The notes beneath the pieces were generated by a model that did no database searches, had not been told where the DNA came from, and saw nothing but the letters and a program-made list of their open reading frames with translations. The position numbers were made by a program, and so were the translations under genes. Shown piece by piece: positions 22,197-33,018 of a stretch of 64,000 nucleotides of DNA. The stretch is from positions 31,109,257 to 31,173,256 of the forward strand of contig NC_083607.1 of NCBI RefSeq assembly GCF_029168945.1, written 5' to 3'. Source of the DNA: Cannabis sativa. Lineage: Eukaryota; Streptophyta; Magnoliopsida; Rosales; Cannabaceae. Every line of letters begins with the position of its first letter. Positions within the stretch are counted from its first letter, which is position 1.

Positions 22197-22640
22197 GAGG
22201 GTCTCCATACCCTTCTTCGCAGGTTGGAGGAAGAGAAGAAAGCTAAGGAGGAGGAGCTTAGGGCCGAGGTTGAGAAGCAAAAATCTGAGGTGGTGAGGCT
22301 CGAGGAGAAAGTGAATGCTTTAGAGACAGCTGGTCTCGAGATATTTTATGACTTTTGGAAAGCTAATCCCAAGGCAGACTTTGATTACCTGGGCGCTTCC
22401 AAAGACATGTTTCTCGACTACTGCGCTGCTCAGGCAGCCTATGGGGAGGCCGAGTGACCACTTCCACCTCACCTACTGATCAAAATGTTGAGGCTCCTTC
22501 CGCCCAGAATGACGGTTCTCAGGCCCCTTCAAATCCAGCTGACCCATACAAAGAGCCTGGGACTCCTGCTGTTTCAGTGCTTTTCTTTTACTATCTTTTT
22601 TTTTTATATCTGTTCGGCCATAAGGACCTCTTTTAAGACA
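22192..22640 (+). pseudogene. Tat2 antisense ORF, C-terminal part
   Basis: The frame continues from 20298 across the solo LTR into a coiled coil (LEEEKKAKEEELRAEVEKQ) and a short conserved end (IFYDFWKANPKADFDYL, DYCAAQAAYGEAE). It stops at TGA 22455-22457. The next frame (TTSTSPTDQNVEAPSAQND) looks like the continuing tail, which suggests a one-base deletion. The residue pattern resembles the Tat1 antisense C-terminus in composition more than in sequence. Confidence 0.65.
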
Positions 22641-23289
22641 AGGTGACCGGCCAAGCGGTCTTTAAACTTGGAATATACTTTTCATTTTTTGAACAACTAG
22701 CTGACCGGGCAGCCTTTAATCCCGGGTTTGAATGCTTTAGTTATTCAATGAATTTCGTTCCTTGTTTATAATCATCGTGCAATTGTGTTTGTTTTGTTTT
22801 TTACCAAATGTTTTGTACAGGTATAGGTGCCCCCCAAGTGACCGAGCAGACTTATGACTCTTGGTCACTTTTTTTTTACAAGTATGCTTTTTTGTCTATT
22901 CGGGGTTTTGGGTTCGACCAAACCTTTTGTACGCACTGGATGGTAAATTAATAACAAGCTAATGAACTCGACTCAATTTGAATTTAAATAAACATCTTTA
23001 TTCATTTGTTGGTCGGAAATATGTCTGTAACCGTAGTAACTTACATCAAAGCTATTATGCTCATCTGATATGATCTTTAGCTTAACATGAACAAAACAAA
23101 TTGTAGAAAATAAAAATCATACTTTCAAAGGTGGTCATCTGACCTAAGTACTTGAAAATTTTATCCAAATCTTTAGGTGTGGTCCGCCCAGAAGGTTATT
23201 CATTTAATTGAAAATGTTCTTTTATTTCATACTTGATATGGTCATCCGACCTGGTACTTTAATTGGTAGTATTTTCTTAAATGTTCTCC
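22641..23289. other. Tat2 region between the convergent antisense ORF and pol
   Basis: No gene is visible. It holds short GC-rich repeats of the type GTGACCGG(C)CAAGCGGTC and CTGACCGGGCAGCC (about 22640-22720 and 22837-22870) amid T-rich sequence. Tat1 has a comparable repeat cluster at the same place (32135-32320). Confidence 0.5.
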
Positions 23290-23524
23290 GTTCCAATAGC
23301 CTGGTACTAGAATGAGTTTCATTTTTCATCATACTTACCCAACTTGTATGCCCCTGATTCTAGAACTTCAACCACTTGATATGGTCCTTCCTAGTTTGGT
23401 CCGAGCACACCTGCCATACTGTCTTTGGTGTTCAAAAATATTCTTCTTAAGACCATATCTCCCACAAAGAATTTTAGTGCTTCCACTTGTTGGTTAAAAT
23501 ACCGAGCTACTTTTTGCTGATGGG
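23290..23524 (-). pseudogene. pol: Tat2 integrase C-terminus (detached)
   Basis: The - strand reads HQQKVARYFNQQVEALKF and VGDMVLRRIF...VLGPN, matching the Tat1 integrase end (YQKKVTKYFNSKVKNRKF, IGDMVLRRVF, VLGPNWEGPYEI). The tryptophan after GPN is a TAG, and downstream residues are degraded. The rest of integrase lies at 53338-54250, separated by element C; the frame joins exactly when C and one copy of ATGGG are removed. Confidence 0.88.
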
Positions 23525-25383
23525 TGTTGGGATTTAATGCCCTAAATAAAATCCATTTCAATCTAATCTGATTTGCTATCAATGAAAGATTAGAAGTCAT
23601 TTCTGCTTACATGTAGTTTTCATGTTTATGGTTTAATATATACAAAATCTGGTAAGTCCAGAACATATAGTCATTCACAATTACAGTGATGTCAACACAG
23701 TGGAATGTGATTGTGATTATATGCTTCAAAAGACAAAGCCCCTAATTCATCAATGCACTGGATTTACACTGATGTGATAATAAGCGATGAATTGTACTTA
23801 CACCTTGGATGAGTGTTATGTTCTTTCCAGAACATTGGCAAAGTATGCTAGTTTTAGATGTATGGAGTATACATTGGACTGGGACCAATATTGAATTTGG
23901 TGAAGATATTATAATCTTACCGTTATATCTTTCTAAGTCAATATCACTGGTTGATCTGAGATCAAAAGATCTTAATCCTGACATGCTTAGGTTCAATCTC
24001 ACGAGTGCTATTCATGTTCTTTGATTTGTTAGTTAAGCCTACTTTCTGGTCTGGGTGATACGTACATTTTGGGAACATGATAGTATAATTGAGTGGGAGC
24101 GCTAAACATAGATATAGAATCTATAGTTTCTATCAAGACATAGAAGTGAAATGATGATTTCCTTCGAGCTTGGCTTAATAGAGATAAATGGAAGAGCTCT
24201 TGTTTCAGTGATTATATTAGCTCACTGAAATATCATTTGTAGGAAGCTAAGTGTTTTACTGATAAAATTCATTGAGGGGTGAAACGGTAAATTTATCCCT
24301 ACTCGGTGTAAATCATCTATAGAGGATCTTTGATTATTGAGATTAGAATGATGGTTAAATGTTTATAGCATATCTATATCGTGGAACATATAGAGCGTTC
24401 TATATGACTTAGAGCGCAATTCCAAGTTCTATGGTGGATGCAATAAGAAATTAATAAGTTAGGGAATTTACTTGGTAAATTCTAGTTCTGCTTATTGGAA
24501 GCTCGATTGTACAGGCCCATGGTCCCCATACTAGTTGAGACCATACTGCTTGTAAGACTTAGATGATTGATTTTAATTAATCAATTATAATTCTAAAATT
24601 AGATTATGTCTAATTTATGAATTTTCACTAAGCAAGGGCTTAATTGTGAAGAAAAGAGATTCTAGGGTTTATTTATTAATTAAGAGACTTTATTAAGTCT
24701 AATTAATATATGTATATATTAAATGGAAATTTTATTTGATAATTAATTTTAATTATTAAATAAATAGCTTTGGCATTTAAGTGGTTAGAATTAGAAGAAT
24801 GGCATTTTTGAGAAAATAAGGAAAAATTGTCAAAAGTTGAAAAATTCCAAGGTGAGGCCCATATCCATGGCAAGCCACTTATATGGTATTTTCTATTTAA
24901 TTTTTCCATTATTTCAATGCCTAATAAATCCTAACCTAAACCTAGGTGGTTGCCTGTAAATAGATAGTGATGGCTCACACTTAAAGATGGTGAAAATTCA
25001 CCTTTAGTAGAATTTTCCTGAGCCTTCTTCTTCTATTTTCGAACCAGCCCCTTCTCTTTCTCTCTTCATATTTTTCATACCTTGAGTGATAGAGTGAGTG
25101 CCCACACACATCAAGTGGTATCTCAATCATAGTGTGTAAGGCTATGAAGAATCCAAAATCAAGAGAAGGACATTCGAGCTCAGATCATGGTGATACTCTA
25201 CTACAGACAAGATACAAGGGTTAGAGATCTGAGTGGAATGAGCCATTAATATTCCGTTGTACCCACTATAAGGTTTCTTAAACTTTATATGTGTTTATTT
25301 ACATTGTTTTAGAAATTCATATTTAGGATTTTAAATAACATACATGGTAGTAAATCTAGATCCTGGTAAAACATATTCCAACA
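23525..25383 (+). repeat. 5' LTR of element C
   Basis: The LTR is 1859 bp, from TGTTGGGATTTAATGCCC to ATTCCAACA. A TATA-like GTAAATAG stands near 24955, followed by the leader with CTTCTTCTTCT tracts. It matches 51488-53337 with many scattered differences, more than between the Tat1 LTRs. Confidence 0.93.
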
Positions 25384-26991
25384 ACGTGCCTTAGAGTCGT
25401 GGTAATGATTTACTTTCATGAAATATGAATTAAAACGATGTTTTGTGTTGATTTGGATGGTTTCATTATGGTTTATGTGCTTATATGATGATTGTTTTAA
25501 AATTGCAGAATATGTTGTAACAATATTTGTTTATTTCGTTCTGGAAGTATTTTTACTGGAAAGTAGACGAAAAATTAATGAATTTAGGCTTTTACAAAAC
25601 CTAATTTGGATTTTTTATAAATTAGTTATGATTTTTTGAATTTGTATGAAAATATCTGAAATTGGATGCACACGTGTGCGCGCACGGACACTGTGACACG
25701 CTCAGACAACACCCTCATTCTGACAAGGAGCTGACCGAGAATTCTCGGACACAGCCCTGTCTGAAGGGGTGCATACGCCGAGTATCCTCGGCCAATTGAG
25801 GCTGCATGCAGCCTCTGTCTCGGTCAAGTCCCACCCATCCGCGCGCCCAAAATTTGTTTTCTTCATATCTTTTAATTCAAAAATCGGTTTTCATTGAAAA
25901 AAAATTCAAATTTTGGTAGAATTTTGTGTAGAATCTAAATTTTCAATTAAAAATCTAATTGTCAGAATAAAATTAATTTTTATTAGTTTTTAATTAATTA
26001 AAATTAGTTTTAGATACTAGTAGGCTTTAAATTTTGAAAATTTGATTTCTCACAAAATTAGCCTTATGGTTAATTTTGAAATTTTAGATTATTTTATTTA
26101 TTTTAATTATAAGATCAGATATTATATTTTTTTTTATTAATTTTGAATGATATTATTTTGGTATTAAAATATTATTTTTTTTTAAAATAATCTTGTTTAA
26201 ATTTCAAAATTTGCTAACCATATCATTTTTTTTTCAAATTTTTTATTTTTTGAAATATATCTTATTAATTAAAATTATAAGATTAGAAATATGTTAGTTT
26301 TAACATTTTATGTTATTAGATATTTTTTTATAAAAAGTAATTTTGGCAAAAATAACATGAAATTTTGAAACTTTGGTTAGTTTTGGTTTGAATAGAAATT
26401 TTATGGTTTCTAACCTTATTTTTTTAAAACTTATTTTATTTTATTTTTAATAAAATTGGAAATATTCTAACCATAAAATATCTTCTTTTCCAAATTATTT
26501 ATTTTATAATATTAATTTATTAAATTATAAGACTAAAAATATAATATTAGGAATATCTATTTTTTTAAAAAAAAAAAATCATGATATTATATTATATGGA
26601 TGACGTTTCAATGGTTAAATTTTTATTGTAACCATCATGGCTACATTTTTTTAAGCCATTGGATTACTATTGAATAACTGTGATTCATTTAGAAATTAAA
26701 TTAAAATAAATAATAAATAACTTGTAACTTGGAAGTAACCTTATAATTTATTTACTATTAATTAATTTTTTTTACAATTTATTACTATATAAGGATCTTT
26801 TAGCAATTTATTTTTTGCACTAAATTATTTAAAATTTTATACAAAAACTTTTTATAATTTAAAATTATACACATATAATTTCATAATTTAAATTTTATTA
26901 TACTTGTAATTTTAATTTTAAATTATTACAACTAATTATTTAATTTTTTAAAATATTTAAAAAGTAAAAAGTGAAATAAGTTGAAGGATTC
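25384..26991 (+). other. Element C primer site and leader, first part
   Basis: The primer site at 25384-25402 (ACGTGCCTTAGAGTCGTGG) is a degenerate form of the site in A. A GC-rich island at about 25660-25860 contains three perfect palindromes (25735-25748, 25777-25792, 25798-25815). The rest is AT-rich and non-coding, ending at GATTC, the target of Tat1. Confidence 0.7.
25735..25815 (+). other. GC-rich hairpin cluster in element C leader
   Basis: CCGAGAATTCTCGG (25735-25748), GCCGAG-TATC-CTCGGC (25777-25792) and GAGGCTGCATGCAGCCTC (25798-25815) are perfect inverted repeats. The middle one keeps the A/D stem but has a different loop, which points to selection on structure. Confidence 0.6.
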
Positions 26992-27773
26992 TGTTGACCG
27001 AGGTTTTCGGCAACTATTAAAATATGATTATAATAAAGAGCTGTAAGAAAGTGAGATGAAGATTTTTTACGTGGTTGGGGCGTTAATGAGCCTTAGTCCA
27101 TGAGCCTCTGTTATTAATGGATGTATTTAATACAGATTCTACACTTGAGAGAATGTCTTTCTCTTAAATATAGAGAATGTTCTTGGTGAGTATTTTCTCT
27201 TCTTGCTCTTTTGCAAACCAAGAACTCTCGACCCCATTAAATGAGCTTTGAGGGGGTATTTATAGTGTTTTGGTGGGGTAATCCCTAGAATTGTTCTTAC
27301 ACATGTATCTGTAAGTATCCATAAAGTTGGGCATTTCCAATGAATATACCATGGGTGATGCATGGTCAAATCCCTAGGTGCTGTAGGGCTTTTATGAAGA
27401 ATGTCCTTTTTGCCTTGTGATTGACGTGACTCTTCGCAGAGTAGCCGTCGCTAGACTTAAATGATCATTACTGTAGCGCTGCTGTTCGGGGGTTGTGCCG
27501 TCAGACTTTATTGCGTGTTACAGTCTCAACACGCTTCCTCCCATGCAGCATTAAATGCGACTTGATTGCTCGGGAGAGACCTGACATATCCCGGAGAGCC
27601 TTCACGCTATACTAGCTTCCTGGAGTACCTTGTACTCCGGGTGCCTCCTCCAGGACCCATGCTAACAGCGCTTCCTTTTGGCGCACAAAGACTTAGTAAA
27701 TGTTTACAAGTTATCTGATCCACGTGTCCCCTCTCGACTGGTCCACGTATTTTGGGCGAATTCTGGAGCAACA
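26992..27773 (-). repeat. 3' LTR of Tat1 (left copy)
   Basis: It runs TGTTGACCGAGG to GGAGCAACA. The adjoining polypurine tract on the - strand is GGCTTGGGGGGTAAA (27774-27790). The short ORF inside (27139-27369, - strand) is duplicated in the other LTR and is not a gene by its own evidence. Confidence 0.96.
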
Positions 27774-28165
27774 TTTACCCCCCAAGCCTTGTTTACTTAG
27801 TAAAAATAAACCAAGGCTTGTTCAAGTGTCTCCGGTCGACTCCTAGTTTCCCTAGCTCAAGCGTCGAGCGCGTGGGGGCAAATTAAATGATGTCATTTAA
27901 TGCAGCGATTTGCTTTTTGCAGGAATGTCTCCAGCCGCCTCCTCGGTCTTCTGATACGAACTCGGGGCGCGTGGAGGTGCGTCTGATAATGGCATTAAAT
28001 GCAGCGATTCGCTTTTGCAGAGGTTGATTCGTTTCACGCCCCATGACTGATGTGGCGCATTAAAGGTGTCAGACGGATACTCAAACGTTTCCACCGCCTT
28101 AATGGTAGATTGATCTGATCCGTTGATTTCCGGGAATTCGAATCGTGCGTCTCCCCCACCGTGCG
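27774..28165 (+). other. Upstream region of the Tat1 antisense gene
   Basis: There is no ORF of note. Two direct repeats of about 28 bp, beginning CATT(T)AATGCAGCGATT, lie at 27894-27922 and 27993-28020, upstream of the TATA box; they could be promoter elements. Confidence 0.5.
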
Positions 28166-28240
28166 ATTGGTAGGTGATGACGCCTGTTCCTCATGCGTTT
28201 TTGCCTATAAAAGCCACCACCTTTCCTTCATTTCGGTTAC
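28166..28240 (+). promoter_or_regulatory. Promoter of the Tat1 antisense gene
   Basis: A TATA box TATAAAA sits at 28206-28212, with an inverted CCAAT (ATTGG, 28166-28170) and a TGACG bZIP-type motif (28178-28182) upstream. A start about 30 bp after the TATA box would give a 5' UTR of about 170 nt before the first intron. Activity is inferred. Confidence 0.6.
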
Positions 28241-28411
28241 TTTCCATTCCTTGCCATCTCTGCTCGAATTTCCCAGAGAGAAAAATTCCTCAAAGTAGCA
28301 CGAATTGTCTTAATACTTAGACACTTCCTTCAGTTTTCCAGTGTTTGACTTCGCCAGTTCTCCTCAACTATCACCCAACCACATTCAGTACCCCCAGTTC
28401 AACGATCTACT

Positions 28412-28862
28412 GTAAGTTTCTTGCATCCTTAGATAATAACATGCTTATATTTACTTCGTTCATTTTCTGGGTTCGTACTTAGAGGCTTCTGGGTGTGTGA
28501 GTGTTTAAGTTCTTCGAGTTCTGCTTTATGTTTACTGCGTTAGTTGTAGAATCGCCATTATCATGCCCCTGTTGTAGTCATACAGCTTTGTTTGAAGAGG
28601 GCCATGCATTCTTCGTTTAACAGTTGCTTAGGGCATAGGATGGCTTTTCTCTTTTCTTTTTCTTTTTACAAAACCACTTTCTGCGATTTCACTGCACCTG
28701 ACACTTGTTCAGGGATTCTCTCTAGAGTTTGTCATGTGACACGTGTCCGGAGGGGGCCTCTTTCCAGCGGTTAGGGGACCCCCACTCCCTTTTTCTTGAT
28801 TTAGGGTTTGGTATGGGACCTAACTGCTGGACTTTTCTTTTTCCCTTTTTTGTTTTTCTCAG
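28412..28862 (+). other. Predicted 5' UTR intron of the antisense gene
   Basis: The donor is CT|GTAAGT at 28412 and the acceptor is a T-rich tract ending TTCTCAG at 28862, eight bases before the ATG at 28871. Leader introns of this size are common in plant genes. Confidence 0.6.
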
Positions 28863-28870
28863 AACACAAA

Positions 28871-31800
28871 ATGTCTGCTTCTGGCTCAAAATCTTCGAAG
28901 AAGAAAGGGAAAGGTATGGCCACGCTGGAGGAGGTTTCTCTGGGACCCGTTGCCCAGGAGGGGTATAAATCCCGCGCAACCGGTTGGGAAGCGGTCGAGC
29001 TTCGATCAACTCTGAATTGTCCTCACCAGCTGGAGAACATTATTAATGTAGCTGGGATCAAACCCTCCACCTCAGGGACCTTCCACCGGCCTCCTCGTGA
29101 CTCGGAGACGCCTAATCATAACTATGACGGCTTCGGGGCTTGGAGTCAGACCCATTTGATGATCGGTGCCATGCTCCCGCTCCAAGATTACTTTGTTAAT
29201 TTTCTTGTATTTGTTGGCCTTGCGCCATACCAACTTATTCCTCAAGCTTACCGCCTGCTCTCAGGCTTATTTATTTTTTACACCGCCCGTGGCTGGGGGT
29301 CTCCCAGCCCGGCGGAGATTTTATATTTTTATGAACTTGTATCCGTCCCCAAGAAAGGGGACAAACTTAAGGATGGTTTTCATGGATTCCGGATCCACCA
29401 TGCTAACGAGGGGGTGGTTCCGTATAATAGGCAGACTCACGTTAAGGAGTACCGCCACCGCTTTTTCTTTTCTTCCGGGTTCAGGGCCGTGGACCACCCG
29501 GAGCTTCTCACGGAGTGGGTGCGGATCCCACCTTACCAGCGGATGCTTCCCACTCAGGCTTTCCTACGAAGGGCCCAAGCCTTCGCCTCCTATGACCACG
29601 CCGATCTTGATGTCGGGGGCCTGGTTACCACGGAGAATTGCAGAAAGGCCAAACTTATCCTTTCTCATCAATCCGTGGATGACTCCAACCTCTCACGGGT
29701 CATTTGCCCTAATGTGAGGGCGCCGGTTGCGGAGAAGGCCTTCCGGGACGAGCTCATTGCCACGGCAGAGAAGAAGTACCAAGATTATCTCTACCGGAAG
29801 GCCCAGGAGAAAGCGTACTCTAAGGCCCAGGCTGCCTCGGGGAGAGGACTTCGCGTGGGGAGTCCGGTGGAGCGAAGGAGCCAAGCCATTGCTGGGAAGT
29901 CCGAAGCTAAATTTTTTGACAAGATACTTCAAGAAGAGATTGGGGATCGTTCTGCCAGGCGGCCCCTTCGTATTGAAGATTCTTCCGAGAAGCAAACTTC
30001 CCGGCCACAGCCTTCGGCCCCCGAACCAAACTCGGGTGCTCCCGGTGCTAGCACCTCCGGTGCCGGCGGTAAGTCTCCCTTGATAATTCGCTATGTTCCT
30101 TCCGTTGATGAATACACCAGTCATAGGCCCGTAGGGTTCGACGAGCGTCTTCGTAGATTTAAGATGTCGTTGACCCGGTGGGGGGATCATTTGAAGGAGT
30201 TTTACTTTTTGAACTTAGGAGATTACCTAGGTCGGTCCCGGATGGGCTCCGGCCCTCCGGAACCTATTCCCTTAGGTCCATCAGCTTACATAACGTCCAG
30301 CTGGTTTCGGCCCTCGGACAGTTATCTCGGAGATGACGCCGCCAGCATTAAAGTACAGGACTTTGCTAGGGCCGAATTAGGAAGTTCGGGTAGGAGTAGC
30401 TTATTTGCTGTATCTTGTATAAGCGGTTCCTTGCGGACTTCTAACACTTGCTTATTTTTTTTTTTGAAACAGATATCTCCATGGATGTCATCCTGGAACA
30501 GCTTGCCGGGGTTCATACTCCCGTGGCTCCTCCGGCCTTCACCTCTTCTCCCCCAGCCCCTTCCTTGAAGGTTTCTTCCAGCGCTCCCCCCGACACTATT
30601 GACTTAGTGGATGACGAGGAGGTGCTTCCGGGAGAAGGCCAAGGGAAAGGGTGGGACTTCTCGGAGGAAGCCGTTGAGGGTGCAGGAGAGCCTCAAGCCC
30701 TTCCGGAGGTAGCAGAGGAGGACGAGGAGGAGCCTGAAGTGGCTCTGATTCGCAAGCGTAAGGGCAAGATGGTTGCCCAGGATGAGCCGAAGAGGCCTCG
30801 GAGAGCCGACACTCCTGCCCATGGCCTAGACGGCGGGGTCTCCCTGATGGAGGAAAATCCTGCTCCTCCTCACATCGAGCTTACCCCGATTCCGGGGGAC
30901 GAGGTGAGGCAGGAGCTTCGCATAGCCAAATACAACTATGCTATGGATGAGTACTCCCGGGGGCATGCCGAAGTGGAGGCCCTTAGGAGGATTCTGCGAG
31001 CTGAGGTTGAGGCGAGCATCCACCACCCGGAATACCAGGATCCGTGGGACCTTAACCTGGACCCCTTATCAGACTGGTTCCGTCGCTTCCTAGGGCCTAC
31101 CTTGGCTCCTTTTGCCGCGGAGATGACCGGTGAGTTCGCTTCTCAGCTCACACGCTGCGCGCCCAAGCGGTTTGCCACTTGTGCTTCCTTGAACTCCATC
31201 TTCCAGGTCCAGGACATCAGCCATTCTCTCACGGTGGTAAGTACTTTGCAATTTTTGCGTTTCCTTTCGTTGTTTGTATTTTGTTTTCCTCTTTTGAGAA
31301 ATTTTTTCTTATACTTTGTTATGGCTCAGCTTGCTGCTGAGGCTGGCCGCCTCTCCAAGAACATCATAAACCATGGCTTCACTCTGTCCGACTTTGGAGA
31401 CATGAATGACGTCAGGAAGGTCCTCCAGGACCTCACAGCGGAGAGGCAGATCTACCAGGAGGCTGCCGAGCGCCAGGAGGCAGCGGCCAAGGCCAAGGAA
31501 GAGGAGGCCAAGCGGAGGGAGGCTCAGGCGGAGGCCATGATCCGGGACGAGGCTCAGCGGAGAGACAGGATGGAGGCCCAGCACCAGGAGGAACTAAGGG
31601 CTCAAACCGAGGCTGCTGAGAAGGCCAGGCGAGATCTCCGGGAGGCGAGGGAGGCTTTGGATGAAATGGTCGCCAAGGTGAGATCTCTAGAGGAGACTCA
31701 CCATTCGGACATTGAATCCAAGGCCGCTCTAGCTGCGGAGTTGAAGGAGCTTAGGGATTTCAGAGAACAGTCCACCAGGAAGGCCAAGAGGGCCGAGCTC

Positions 31801-32004
31801 CTTTCTCCTGTTTCCTGCGCCCGGTGCCCGAAGCGCTTTGATGATGGTGTCTACATGGCTTGGGCCACCAATGATCAGAGTATCAAGCTTACTTTTTATC
31901 CCAAACCCGAGGAGATGATTGCCAGATTTCAGGAAAAGAAGAAGAAGCTTGATGTTGCGCTTGAGGCACGGATTGGACCTCGTCTTCCTCTGCGGGCTGA
32001 CTGA
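28871..32004 (+). CDS. Tat antisense protein (Transposase_28-like, coiled-coil)
   Basis: This is a three-exon gene opposite to gag-pol: exons 28871-30389, 30473-31236 and 31330-32004, giving 985 codons with no internal stop. The first intron (phase 1) ends TTTTGAAACAG; the second (93 nt, phase 0) has a consensus GTAAGT. I chose ATG 28871 because an earlier in-frame ATG at 28808 lies in the predicted leader intron. The N-terminus is basic (SKSSKKKGKG). Residues about 60-260 carry the conserved domain (DYFVNFLVFVGLAPYQLIPQ, YTARGWGSPSPAEILYFYEL) that I recall as the 'putative gypsy type transposon' family. Then come a variable linker, an acidic patch, basic nuclear-signal-like runs (RKRKGK, KRPRR) and a long alanine/glutamate coiled coil. 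Its biochemical role is unknown. Similar genes are known in Grande/Retand-type elements. Confidence 0.78.
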
Positions 32005-32472
32005 GTTGCCGTATTATTGACCCAGATTCTACCCATTTCTTTTATAACTCTTTTTTTTTGTACATATTTGCTGCTACCTTAGAACAATTTACATATAGGC
32101 GGCAGCTTTTATTTGAAGGGGAGACAATTATATTTTAAGGCCTGTCCCCGGGCCATTTATATGTGTATGACCTGCCCTTTGGGCCAGGATATTTTTTATG
32201 CGATCTTTATTCGTCACACTTATATATTTTAACCCGTCCTTTGGCTCAGGGTTTTTATACTTATGCTTTTTATTTTTGTGCATACTTTTTGACCTGCCCT
32301 TTGGGTCAGGATATTTTACTTAGTTTGTTTTTTGTTTGTCCGTGCGGTATACCCTAGTACCCCCCTGAGTGGCATAGAAACTTTGTTTTTAAGGCACTCA
32401 GTTTTATTTAATATAGAGGAGGTATACATTTGGACGGTACAAACCCTTTGAACAAAATCTAAGTTTAATTCG
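32005..32472. other. Tat1 spacer between convergent genes, with stem-loop repeats
   Basis: It holds four imperfect repeats with self-complementary cores: GGCCTGTCCCCGGGCC (about 32139-32155), CCTGCCCTTTGGGCCAGG (32171-32188), CCCGTCCTTTGGCTCAGGG (32233-32251) and CCTGCCCTTTGGGTCAGG (32292-32309), each followed by a T-rich run. The antisense gene ends to the left and pol to the right, so the repeats may act in 3'-end formation for both. Confidence 0.6.
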
Positions 32473-33018
32473 CTACTGGTAATATTTTCTGAGGTGATCG
32501 GCGTTCCAGGCTCTTGGGACGGTGGTTCCGTCCATTCTTTTTAGTTTGTAAGTGCCGGAACCGATTTCGTCCTCGATCTCATATGGTCCTTCCCAATTTG
32601 GTCCAAGTACCCCCACTCCGGGTTCTTGGGTGGCTGGAAAAACCCTTCTTAGGACCATATCCCCAATAGCGAATTTTCTGTTTTTAACCTTGGAGTTAAA
32701 ATACTTGGTCACCTTCTTTTGATAAGTAGCCATCCGTATTTGAGACTCATCCCGGAGTTCTTCGACTTGATCCAAAGCCTCTTGGAGCAGTGCCTGATTG
32801 GTGGCCGGATCATAAGTCGTCCTCCTGTGGGATGGGAATAATGTTTCCACCGGGACCATTGCTTCACAACCGTACGCCATTGAGAACGGCGAGTGACCGG
32901 TTGTGGTTCTGGGGGTCGTCCGGTAGGCCCACAATACCCTTGGCAATTCTTCAGGCCAGTTATTTTTACAGGCCAGTAGCTTCTTTTTCAAGGTGACCTT
33001 TAGGATTTTATTGATCGC
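32473..33018 (-). pseudogene. pol: Tat1 integrase C-terminal half
   Basis: It continues integrase directly after the stop at 33019-33021: LPRVLWAYRTTPRTTTGHSP, SMAYGCEAMVPVE, then the C-terminal DNA-binding part (IGDMVLRRVF, LGPNWEGPYEI, NADHLRKYYQ) ending at TAA 32473-32475. The stretch is otherwise open and well conserved. It would be translated only with readthrough of the upstream stop; the first ATG is at 32991. Confidence 0.88.

Noticed and set aside
27139..27369. 76-codon ORF on the - strand, present twice (also 38681-38911)
   Set aside because: It lies wholly inside the Tat1 LTRs, so duplication explains its conservation; no protein family is recognisable.
28808..28870. Earlier in-frame ATG for the Tat1 antisense protein
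   Set aside because: It falls in the predicted leader intron, and the first residues (VWDLTAGLFFFPFLFF) are the translation of the intron's T-rich tail.
29166..30190. Several ORFs overlapping the Tat1 antisense gene in other frames
   Set aside because: They are shadows of a GC-rich coding exon; codon pattern and homology with Tat2 support only the 28871 frame.
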